DNA from: Verrucomicrobiales bacterium
GTDB taxonomy: Bacteria > Verrucomicrobiota > Verrucomicrobiia > Limisphaerales > UBA9464
Assembly: GCA_005805505.1 (NCBI GenBank)
Contig: SYMJ01000098.1
Location: 1 to 54,087, forward strand
Direction: 5' to 3'
DNA length: 54,087 bases
Part shown: positions 38,835 through 46,912 of the stretch, piece by piece
Position numbering within the stretch: position 1 is the first letter of the stretch
Layout of the letters: the number at the start of each line of letters is the position of its first letter
Made by a program: the position numbers and the translations under genes
The notes under the pieces: generated by a model
What the model was told of the DNA's origin: nothing
What the model saw: only the letters and a program-made list of their open reading frames with translations
Database searches by the model: none

Positions 38835-39649
38835 ACAATTCCCAGGAAACTCCCAACGCCTCCTCCGGGTTAGATCGCGGTGAAAACCACGACGTCACCG
38901 AGTTGCATGCCGCCGTTCTGCGCGAGAAGCCCGATCCGGTGGAGGGTTTTGAGCCGGTGAACTTGTGGATGGTGGCCGGCATCGCCGGACTGCTTTTCTG
39001 GGGTGGCGCGTATCTCACCCAGTACAGCGGTCGCTTTGAGGCCATGGAGTTCTCGGAGTTACCGCATGGCAAGCCGGCTCCCGTGGCCACCGTGGCCGCC
39101 GATCCTTTGGCTGCGGTAAAGCGGGACGGCATGATCGCTTACAATGCGGTTTGCGCGTTGTGCCATGGCGAAGACGGTGCCGGCAAAGCCGGAGTGGCTC
39201 CGGTGCTGGCCGGCTCGGATTGGGTGAATGCCGAGGGTCCGAATCGCCTTCTGCGTATTGTTCGTCACGGACTCAAGGGCACGGTGAAGGTCAACAAGGA
39301 CGTCACTTGGAACCCAGCCAATGATGCCGGCATCGTCATGGGCTCCCAATGGGAGGCCATCGGTGGCACCAACGAGAAGCTGGCCGCAGTCCTTACCTAC
39401 ATCCGGTCTTCGTGGGGCAACACCGGAACGGCGGTCACTCCACAAATGGTGGCGGATGGCCTTGCTCCGGTAAAAGACCGTTCGGCCGAAGCCAACTGGA
39501 CTCAGGAAGAATTGCTGCAAGTACCTGCCGGGGGGGCAGCGGCTCCGGCTGTGGCTGCTGCTGCGGCTACTCCCGATCAGCTCAAGGCGCAACTGCAGGC
39601 CCTTCCGGCCGAGCAGCGGCAGGCGATTCTCAAGGAGTTGTCCAAGTGA
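38831..39649 (+). CDS. CcoP-like membrane-anchored c-type cytochrome with a single heme motif
   Basis: Single TM (VNLWMVAGIAGLLFWGGAYLTQYSG); one CxxCH (AYNAVCALCHGEDGAGKAGVAPVLAGSDWV); ATGA overlap with ccoO. Confidence 0.82.
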   Translation: MNNSQETPNASSGLDRGENHDVTELHAAVLREKPDPVEGFEPVNLWMVAGIAGLLFWGGAYLTQYSGRFEAMEFSELPHGKPAPVATVAADPLAAVKRDGMIAYNAVCALCHGEDGAGKAGVAPVLAGSDWVNAEGPNRLLRIVRHGLKGTVKVNKDVTWNPANDAGIVMGSQWEAIGGTNEKLAAVLTYIRSSWGNTGTAVTPQMVADGLAPVKDRSAEANWTQEELLQVPAGGAAAPAVAAAAATPDQLKAQLQALPAEQRQAILKELSK

Positions 39650-39813
39650 GTGGGTGGGAGGCTGAACCGTTCGGTGGTTCTACCTCCCGGTTGCTTCGAC
39701 AGTGGGTTCAGCCCTCGAGCGGTTTTGATTTTCGCGGAGCTTGGCTCCTTGGGCCGAGATTAGGATTTTGTCAGGGATTGCCGACGATTGTCCGAAATGA
39801 TTTCTTTTGTCCT

Positions 39814-40167
39814 ATGAATGGGTGGAAGGTCTTCAGTTGGCGATGGGTTCTCGTTGGGCTACTGTGTGTTCTGGGGGTGGGTTGTGAGACCTACGGCAAG
39901 GCAGACTGGAAGTCCCGGGTAGGCCATTACTCGTGGGATCAAGCGATCGAAGAGTTGGGTCCGCCCGAATCCGAGGCCAAGACTTCCGATGGATCTCGCG
40001 TGGCTAGTTGGGTGATCTCTCGCTCCCGGACGTACAGCACTGCCATCCGTGGCTCGATGTACTGGAGTTGGAGTGGCCAGGATGTCACCACCACGGCCGA
40101 ATCGCACTTGCTGCTCACCTTCAATGCCCAAGGCCAACTCAAGGCCTGGAAACGAATTTATAAATGA
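39814..40167 (+). CDS. Small putative lipoprotein
   Basis: MNGWKVFSWRWVLVGLLCVLGVGCETYGKADWKSRVGHYSWDQAIEELGPPESEAKTSDG...; lipobox-like LGVGC. Confidence 0.7.
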   Translation: MNGWKVFSWRWVLVGLLCVLGVGCETYGKADWKSRVGHYSWDQAIEELGPPESEAKTSDGSRVASWVISRSRTYSTAIRGSMYWSWSGQDVTTTAESHLLLTFNAQGQLKAWKRIYK

Positions 40168-40505
40168 AACGCCTTCGCAATGATGCCGCCTCCGAGGTAG
40201 ACCTCGGATGGATGGGAGCCCTCAATCGAGCCATCCGCTGGTGCCTGTTCATTGGTATCATCGGATTCATCGTCGCCCAGTACTTGCCGCTCATCCGAAA
40301 GAATCAGGCCTTGCGCGAAAATGTTGCGCGCTGGGAGACCCAGCAGGCACGGATGACAGCGCAGGCCAACGATACGGCCGCACGGTTGCAAAGCCTCCGC
40401 GAAGATCCCCGTGCTGTGGAACGTGCCGCGCGCGAGCGTCTGCAATTGGCCCGCACCAATGAGAGTGTGATTAATTTTGTAACGCCGAATTCTTTGAGCC
40501 GTTGA
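40164..40505 (+). CDS. Septum formation initiator (FtsB/DivIC-like)
   Basis: Single TM, coiled coil RKNQALRENVARWETQQARMTAQANDTAARLQSLREDPRAVERAARERLQLARTNESVINF. Confidence 0.75.
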   Translation: MKRLRNDAASEVDLGWMGALNRAIRWCLFIGIIGFIVAQYLPLIRKNQALRENVARWETQQARMTAQANDTAARLQSLREDPRAVERAARERLQLARTNESVINFVTPNSLSR

Positions 40506-40518
40506 CCCGAAATTCCCC

Positions 40519-42477
40519 ATGAAACCGAATCCGTCTTGGATCCAACCCCGGTGGGTTGGGCTGATTTTAAGTTTGTCGCTCAGTGCCACCGCGATCTTCG
40601 CCGATTCGGTGATGCCGGTGTATGACGCCTTGTGTGCGGCGCCCAAGCTCCGGATGTCGCTCACGGGAGATGCCGATTCGGTGGGCGTTCTGGAGGGGAC
40701 CGAAGACCTGAATGGCGGAGAGTGGCGTCCTTTGCTGCATTTGGGGGCCATTTCTGGACACCACGAATGGATGGATCCCGAGAACCGGGCCCAGGCGCGG
40801 CGTTTTTACCGACTGAACCGGTCTCCGCGACCGCCGCTGCTGCCCCTGCCCAATTTCCGCCTGAATGATCATCAAGGGTTCTCCCATGAGTTGTTCCGCG
40901 AAGGGGATTCCCGCGCCGTGGTCCTGGTCTTCACCGATGCCCAGAGCCTGGAGTCGCACTGGAAGCAACTGAAGCCCATCGTCGAGGCGAATTCTGCGGC
41001 CGGCGTGCAATTCTGGATGGTGGATCCGATGGATGATCGCTCGGCGATGGCCGCGGCCGCCACTCAGGCTGGAGTGACCATTCCGGTGCTTCAAGATTCC
41101 GCACAACTGGTGGCTCGATCCTATGGGGCGTCGGCTTCGGGCGAGGTTGTGGTGCTGGAGGCCGAATCTCTGACCACGGTGTACCGCGGCGCCATCGAAG
41201 ATGCGGTCGAAGTGGCCGTGGGCGCCCCGATTCGCCAAGCCTATTTGGCCGACGCGCTCACTCGGTTCACCGCGGGCGCGCGTCCGGCGGTCGAATACGC
41301 CCGCCCGCAGGGTCAGCCCTGGCGGCATGAAGACTCCGGAGTGGCCTCCTATCGCAACGAGATTGCCCCGTTGTTGCAGAGCAAGTGCGTCACCTGTCAC
41401 CGGCCGGGCGAGATCGGTTCCTGGGCCATCACCAACCACGCCACGGTGCGCGCCAAATCGGCCACTATCCGCGCCAATGTCCTCGAAGGATTGATGCCGC
41501 CCTGGCACGCCGATCCGGCACACGGGAAGTTCGAGAACGATTTTTCGCTGACCCCACAGCAGCAAGCTCGGCTGGTGGCTTGGTTAGATGCGGGTGCGCC
41601 GCGCGAGGCTGGAGTGGATCCTCTCGAGACCGTGCCTCCTGCTGCCGGTTTGTGGCCCATGGGTCCGCCGAATGTCACCCTCAAGATCGCCACGCGGCAA
41701 ATCCAGGCAACCGGGCAAATGCCCTACGCCTACGTGATGGTCAACAATACCCTCAAGACCAACGCCTGGTTGCGGGCGGCGGTCCTCCGACCCGGTAACC
41801 GCGCCGTGGTGCACCATGCGCTCATCTTCTACATCAAGGCGGGTTCCCCTTCGCAAATGGCGGCAGATTTTCTAGCCATCCAGGGTGGGTTGAATGGGTA
41901 TTATGCCGGATATGTCCCCGGCATGGACCAGCGCGAATATCCGGCCGGGACCGCCAAATACCTGCCAGCCGGTGGTGCGTTTGTTTTCCAGATGCACTAC
42001 ACGCCCAATGGGAAGGCCACCACCGACGCCACCGAGATGGGGCTGTATTTGAGTCCGACTCCGCCGCCGATGGAACTGAAGACCGGGGCGGCCAATTCGA
42101 CGGCCATCGACATCCCGGCGGGCGAACGCAATCACCGCATGGTGGCCGAGCGTTCCTTTGACAAAGCCGTCGATGTCCATGAGTTGAGCCCCCACATGCA
42201 TTTCCGCGGAGACTCCATGCGCTATGAGGCGTTCTTGCCCGATGGATCGTCGCAGGTTTTGCTGAATGTTCCCAAGTACGACTTCAACTGGCAGGCCTTG
42301 TATCGGTTGTCGCAGCCGGTCCGCCTTCCGGCCGGCAGTCGCATCCGAATCTCGGGTGGGTTCGATAATTCCCGCTGGAACCCTTACAATCCGGATACCA
42401 AGTCTCGGGTTCGATTTGGTGAGCAGACCGACGACGAAATGTTCATCGGCTACATCAACTATTCTGAGGTGCCGTAG
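40519..42477 (+). CDS. Redoxin-like / cytochrome c-type / Cu type II ascorbate-dependent monooxygenase-like multidomain secreted protein
   Basis: Thioredoxin-fold-like segment (LPNFRLNDHQGFSHELFREGDSRAVVLVFTDAQS); heme motif SKCVTCHRPGEIGSW; copper-ligand-like HH (AVVHHALIFYI) and HxH (ELSPHMHFRGDSMRYEAFLPDG). Confidence 0.8.
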   Translation: MKPNPSWIQPRWVGLILSLSLSATAIFADSVMPVYDALCAAPKLRMSLTGDADSVGVLEGTEDLNGGEWRPLLHLGAISGHHEWMDPENRAQARRFYRLNRSPRPPLLPLPNFRLNDHQGFSHELFREGDSRAVVLVFTDAQSLESHWKQLKPIVEANSAAGVQFWMVDPMDDRSAMAAAATQAGVTIPVLQDSAQLVARSYGASASGEVVVLEAESLTTVYRGAIEDAVEVAVGAPIRQAYLADALTRFTAGARPAVEYARPQGQPWRHEDSGVASYRNEIAPLLQSKCVTCHRPGEIGSWAITNHATVRAKSATIRANVLEGLMPPWHADPAHGKFENDFSLTPQQQARLVAWLDAGAPREAGVDPLETVPPAAGLWPMGPPNVTLKIATRQIQATGQMPYAYVMVNNTLKTNAWLRAAVLRPGNRAVVHHALIFYIKAGSPSQMAADFLAIQGGLNGYYAGYVPGMDQREYPAGTAKYLPAGGAFVFQMHYTPNGKATTDATEMGLYLSPTPPPMELKTGAANSTAIDIPAGERNHRMVAERSFDKAVDVHELSPHMHFRGDSMRYEAFLPDGSSQVLLNVPKYDFNWQALYRLSQPVRLPAGSRIRISGGFDNSRWNPYNPDTKSRVRFGEQTDDEMFIGYINYSEVP

Positions 42478-42577
42478 TTCCCGTCCACTGATGTAACTGC
42501 GGGGACGGACTCAGCCAAGCGAGTGAGTGTCCGGCGACGCGAAGGACGTGTAGAGCCCGACTGGGCGGCGGCGATTT

Positions 42578-42615
42578 CGGGATCGGAAGGTCAAAGCGGG
42601 ATCGGAAGGTCAAAG
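42578..42615. repeat. 19-bp perfect tandem duplication (cgggatcggaaggtcaaag x2)
   Basis: 42578-42596 and 42597-42615 identical; overlaps the stop codon of the minus-strand flippase. Confidence 0.95.
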
Positions 42616-44139
42616 GAAACGAGCAAGTTCGGCCCGGCTCGTGTATCCGGACCGCCGGGCCCGGATCAGCGCTGCTCCAAAAGCAACCCCCAGGGTAGTA
42701 GCCAGGCAGAGCCCGGCTAGGGTCACAGTCTGTCGCCAGTCACCGCCCCAGTGACGCAGTCCCCAGAGGGATAGGCTGGCCGCCAATCCCGCCGAAAGTG
42801 CGGCGCGGGACCAAGAGGCTCGCAGCATCGTCCAGAGAGGCCGGCCGCTGGCCTTGGCGAATGCGGCGTGCAGCGGCAGCAGCGTGCTGCCAGACGAGCC
42901 CGCGATGAAGGCGAGGAGGATGCCGGTCGGCCCCAGCCACAATCCTAGAGGCACGCTGAAGGTCAGGCAGCACACCAGCTCACGTCGCATGAGTCGGGCC
43001 AGTGCGTCCATGTGGCCGTGGCCGAACATCCAATAGCCCGGTTGCGAGGCGATGCCTGTGATCAGGTAGCGCAGGGCGAAGAGCGAGGTGAGCAAGGTGC
43101 CACCGGAGAAATCCTCAGCCTTGTAGTGGGCGATAAAGTCCGGAATACAAACGGCCGAAACAGCCATGGCCCCGCCCCAAAGCCAGCCGTTGAAGCGCAG
43201 GACTCCTTCGGCAATGACCTCAGCCTTGTTGGTTTTGGCCGCGAGAATGGGCCAGACAGCCTCGTCTGCCGATTGCAGGAGCAGTCGCAGTTTGCTGAAG
43301 AGGTTGGCCACCAGCAAGTACTGGCCGACGAGCTTTCCCTGACACAGCCAGGCCACCAGCATCGCATCGAAGGTGTAGACCAGCAGGGTCCAGAACTGGA
43401 AGCGCATCAGGCCTGAAGAATCGGGCCAGAGTTCCTTGAGTCGGGCCGAATCCTCCGCGTTCCAAGAGAAGTCCAGAAGGCGGAGCCCGGGTGCTGCTGC
43501 GCGGATCGCGGGGGTGGCCAGGGCTATGGCTGCAAGGCTCGGCAGACTCTGGGAGAGCACGAAGGACCAGACGCCCAGGCCGACCCGGAAACCTATCCAC
43601 AATATGCCAATCGACGCCCAGGCCATGAAGAGTTGCAGCATGAACATCCGGCGCTGTTGGCCTAGACCCGTGAGCAATTGCAGGAAGGCCGACCCCAGAG
43701 CCACCACGCCGCTGACCGCGCCCAGCAGGGGATAGAAGGCCCAAGAGAGGTGGAGCGATCGGGCGTTGGGCGTGAGTGAATAAGCACTGAGGATGACCGT
43801 TCCTAGTACCAGAATAGCGGCGCAGAACCACGAGTAGAGGCGTTGGCCAAACTGCAGCATTCGCAAGGTTTCCTCATCGCGTGCGCGGCCTAGGATCCGG
43901 CGGTTGAGGGTGTTGCGAAATCCGCCGTCGAGGGCGGGCAGGCTTCCTAGCACCAATAAGGCCGCGCTGATCAGCCCAAAAAGCTCCACCGAATCGAACA
44001 TCCGGATGGTCAGAAGCGACACCAGCGCCCACGAGAGGTAGGCCACCGCGCGCCAGAAAACCGTTTGGACAAAGAGGGAACCCAACACTGGATCCGATCC
44101 TATCAGTGGCGATTCCCGGCAGCCATTATTGTCTTCCAT
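42610..44139 (-). CDS. Polysaccharide biosynthesis/flippase-like multi-TM protein
   Basis: Multi-TM MATE/Wzx-like architecture: FVQTVFWRAVAYLSWALVSLLTIRMFDSVELFGLISAALLVLGSLPALDGGFRNTLNRRILG; LVGQYLLVANLFSKLRLLLQSADEAVWPILA. Start ATG 44139 preferred over ORF end 44340. Confidence 0.72.
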   Translation of the reverse strand: MEDNNGCRESPLIGSDPVLGSLFVQTVFWRAVAYLSWALVSLLTIRMFDSVELFGLISAALLVLGSLPALDGGFRNTLNRRILGRARDEETLRMLQFGQRLYSWFCAAILVLGTVILSAYSLTPNARSLHLSWAFYPLLGAVSGVVALGSAFLQLLTGLGQQRRMFMLQLFMAWASIGILWIGFRVGLGVWSFVLSQSLPSLAAIALATPAIRAAAPGLRLLDFSWNAEDSARLKELWPDSSGLMRFQFWTLLVYTFDAMLVAWLCQGKLVGQYLLVANLFSKLRLLLQSADEAVWPILAAKTNKAEVIAEGVLRFNGWLWGGAMAVSAVCIPDFIAHYKAEDFSGGTLLTSLFALRYLITGIASQPGYWMFGHGHMDALARLMRRELVCCLTFSVPLGLWLGPTGILLAFIAGSSGSTLLPLHAAFAKASGRPLWTMLRASWSRAALSAGLAASLSLWGLRHWGGDWRQTVTLAGLCLATTLGVAFGAALIRARRSGYTSRAELARFL

Positions 44140-44338
44140 GGTGGTGGGAGTGTGACGGAGTCCCGCGCGTTCAATTTCTGTCCTGGGCCGGGCCTGTGGA
44201 TGGGCAATGGAGAACCCGGTCGCGCCGTGTGAGGCCCTGTCGGTGAGGGGAGTGGGTCCGGTTGGACCGATGTTGAGCTCGTGTTGAGCTCGTGTTGTCC
44301 TTGCCTCGTGCCGAGCACTCCGGTAGTGCCGTTGGGTC

Positions 44339-45310
44339 ATGACTGTCGATGCCTCGACGCCGGTTTCTTCTCAGCGCGGGCGCATCCTGGTCATTCGCGG
44401 TGGGGCCGTGGGCGACTTCATTGTCACACTGCCTGTGTTGGCTGCACTGCGGAACCAGTTCCCGCAGACCCGACTGGAGGTGTTGGCCTACCCGCAGGTA
44501 GCCACACTGGCCGTGCGGGCCGGTTTGGCCGACGCGGCGCACGCCATCGAATCGCGGCCGCTGGCCGGATTCTTTGCCCGCAATGGAGTGCTCGACCCGA
44601 TCGAGTCGGAACGGTTTGCCCGTTGCGATGTGATCTTCAGTTATCTTTACGATCCGGATGAACTCTTTCGTGGCAACCTCGCCCGCGTGACCTCCGCCCA
44701 GGTCATCCAAGGCCCGCACCGGCCGGTGGAATCCACCGGGGTTCCCGCCACGGTTCAATTGCTCCAACCTTTGGAACGTCTGGCGATCTTTGAGGTCGAC
44801 CCGGTGCCGCGCCTTCGTTGGGCCGGGATGGGTCCTAGTGCTGAAGGGTGGATCGCCCTGCACCCTGGCAGCGGCAGCGCTAGCAAAAACTGGCCCTTGG
44901 AGCGCTGGAAGGAACTGGTGAGCCGTTGCGTGGCTCAGACGAATTTGAGTCTGGTGCTCATCGGCGGCGAGGCCGAGGCCGAGGCTCTCGACAGCCTGGA
45001 GCGGTTGATTCCAGCGGCGCGACGTCAGGTTTTGAGAGGCCGTCCTCTGGAATCGGTGGCCGAACAGCTTTCCCGCTGCCAAGGGTTTCTGGGGCATGAT
45101 TCCGGGATCACCCACCTTGCGGCAGCCGTGGGGATTCCGTGCCTGGCCTTGTGGGGTGGATCCAATGAGTCGGTATGGAGGCCTGGCGGTCCAGCGGTTC
45201 AGACTGTGTCGCATCCTGGTGGGTTGGCCGATCTCGGACTCGAGGCCGTTTGGAAATCCTTTACGGCTCAGTTTTACCCCGCCGTGAGTGCTCTTGGACG
45301 CGATCCCTAG
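44339..45310 (+). CDS. Glycosyltransferase family 9 (heptosyltransferase-like)
   Basis: ILVIRGGAVGDFIVTLPVLAALRNQFPQTRLEVLAYPQ; WIALHPGSGSASKNWPLERWKELVSR; LSRCQGFLGHDSGITHLAAAVGIPCLALWGGSN. Confidence 0.88.
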   Translation: MTVDASTPVSSQRGRILVIRGGAVGDFIVTLPVLAALRNQFPQTRLEVLAYPQVATLAVRAGLADAAHAIESRPLAGFFARNGVLDPIESERFARCDVIFSYLYDPDELFRGNLARVTSAQVIQGPHRPVESTGVPATVQLLQPLERLAIFEVDPVPRLRWAGMGPSAEGWIALHPGSGSASKNWPLERWKELVSRCVAQTNLSLVLIGGEAEAEALDSLERLIPAARRQVLRGRPLESVAEQLSRCQGFLGHDSGITHLAAAVGIPCLALWGGSNESVWRPGGPAVQTVSHPGGLADLGLEAVWKSFTAQFYPAVSALGRDP

Positions 45311-45488
45311 TAGGGAGGTCGTCTCGGACTTCCGTCGAGAGCGGTGGCACTGAGTTCAAGAGTTTCATTGATGTGGCGTCCGTTGAGAGGCGTTGCTGCG
45401 GTCTCATTGCCAGCCTCGAGTCTAAACGCGCCGTGGTAAAAATTAGAAAAACCGGTTGCAGATCTGCCTGAAAACAGGCTTGGTTCAC

Positions 45489-45555
45489 GGCTCCGGTCGC
45501 TAGGCCCAAGCCTCGACTGGTGGTTCGAGGTGCCTAGGTGCCTCGGCTGTGAGCC
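45489..45555 (+). promoter_or_regulatory. Candidate structured 5' leader of rpsU
   Basis: Nested inverted repeats: GGCTC (45489-45493)/GAGCC (45551-45555); CTAGGC (45500-45505)/GCCTAG (45532-45537); CCTCGA (45511-45516)/TCGAGG (45525-45530). Confidence 0.5.
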
Positions 45556-45615
45556 TGAATGCGGACGACTTTGCAAAGAGTTTCCGCCAGGTCCGGGAAG
45601 GAGCTGAATTTTGAA

Positions 45616-45813
45616 GTGAGCGAAGTTAAACTGAAGAAGGGCGAACCCGTGGATCGCGCGCTGCGCCGCCTGAAGAAGAAGGTGGACCGCGAGAACACTC
45701 TCCGTGACGTGCGCATGAAGCGTCATTATGAGAAGCCCAGCGAAACCAAGCGTCGTAAGATGAAGGTTTCCAAGTTCTCTGCGATGCTATCCGCCCGGTA
45801 TGCCGACCAGTGA
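45616..45813 (+). CDS. rpsU: 30S ribosomal protein S21
   Basis: VSEVKLKKGEPVDRALRRLKKKVDRENTLRDVRMKRHYEKPSETKRRKMKVSKF; GTG start with upstream aaggag (45598-45603). ORF also opens at ATG 45559. Confidence 0.88.
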   Translation: MSEVKLKKGEPVDRALRRLKKKVDRENTLRDVRMKRHYEKPSETKRRKMKVSKFSAMLSARYADQ

Positions 45814-45861
45814 TGGTCGGTAGCGAGGCGCAACCGCTGTAAGGCGGTTTGCTTTCAACAG

Positions 45862-45900
45862 GGCCGGATGCTTTCCTTCGGGAACGCATTCGGCCTTTTT
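45862..45900 (+). terminator. Rho-independent terminator downstream of rpsU
   Basis: ggccggatgc ... gcattcggcc stem (10 bp with one G-T wobble) followed directly by ttttt. Confidence 0.8.
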
Positions 45901-45923
45901 GTTTCCCAAACAGGAGTCTAGAA

Positions 45924-45951
45924 CCCTGAGTTTAGAGCCCTGAGTTTAGAG
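45924..45951. repeat. 14-bp perfect tandem duplication (ccctgagtttagag x2)
   Basis: 45924-45937 and 45938-45951 identical. Confidence 0.95.
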
Positions 45952-45968
45952 CCGAAAGACCTTACATC

Positions 45969-46907
45969 ATGTATTCCCTATCCACCTGCTGGAACTCGAG
46001 CCGCCACCAAGACGGAGGCGACATGCTGCGCGAGATCCGGGACCTGGGCTTCGAATATGCCGAGTTGAGTCACGGCATCCGTGTCAGTCTGGTGCCCGGC
46101 ATCATCGACGCCGTTGAAGCCGGGGTGATCAAGATCAGCACCCTGCACAATTTCTGCCCGTTGCCGATGGGCGTGAGCCACGCCGCACCGAACCTCTTTA
46201 AGTTCTCGGCCTCGGAGAAGCGTGAGCGCGATCTGGCCTGGAAGCACTCGATCAAGACCATCGAGACGGCCGAGCGTCTGAAAGCTAAGTTGATCGTGCT
46301 GCACTCCGGGGCCGTCGATCTCTCTGGCTTCTTTGGAGATGCCCATTATCAGGACAAGCTCGAAGCCCTCGCTGCCGCTGGAAAGCGGGACTCGCCGAAG
46401 TACATCAAACTCATGGCTGAGGTGGAGCAACGCCGCGAGGCCCGCAAGGAGCAACCCATGGAGTTGGCCATCGACATGATTCGTCGATTGGCGGAGGTGG
46501 CCGGCGAGAAAAAACTCCTCTTGGGTATCGAGAATCGGGAATCCGTCGAAGAAATTCCCTTCGACCACGACATGCTCTTCTTCCTCGATCAGTTGCCAGA
46601 CAACGTCCGCTATTGGCATGACTGCGGCCACGCTCAGATCAAGCATCAGATGGGTTTCATCGACCACCGCATGCACTTGGAGAGTTTGTCCGAGCGCTTG
46701 GGTGGGCTGCATATCCATGACGTGGTGCTCACCCCCGATGGAGCCCACGATCACGCCCCGCCCGGTGCGGGTGTTATTGATTATGTCGCCCTCAAGCCGT
46801 TCGTGGGTCCGGAGCACATCAAGGTTATTGAATTGAACCCCGGTGTGGCTCCCGAAGATGTGACCAAGGGATATGCGCACATTCGGTCCGTCTGGGGGCC
46901 GGAGTAG
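45969..46907 (+). CDS. Sugar phosphate isomerase/epimerase-type TIM-barrel protein
   Basis: EIRDLGFEYAELSHGIRVSLVPGIIDAVEAGVIKISTLHNFCPLPMG; LIVLHSGAVDL; LLLGIENRESVEEIPFD; YWHDCGHAQIKHQMGFIDHRMHLESLSERLGGLHIHDV. Confidence 0.8.
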   Translation: MYSLSTCWNSSRHQDGGDMLREIRDLGFEYAELSHGIRVSLVPGIIDAVEAGVIKISTLHNFCPLPMGVSHAAPNLFKFSASEKRERDLAWKHSIKTIETAERLKAKLIVLHSGAVDLSGFFGDAHYQDKLEALAAAGKRDSPKYIKLMAEVEQRREARKEQPMELAIDMIRRLAEVAGEKKLLLGIENRESVEEIPFDHDMLFFLDQLPDNVRYWHDCGHAQIKHQMGFIDHRMHLESLSERLGGLHIHDVVLTPDGAHDHAPPGAGVIDYVALKPFVGPEHIKVIELNPGVAPEDVTKGYAHIRSVWGPE

Positions 46908-46912
46908 TCCGA

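Noticed and set aside
45307-45726. 139-aa minus-strand ORF overlapping the rpsU leader and 5' end
   Set aside because: No family motif; antisense to S21; more likely noncoding leader plus shadow frame.
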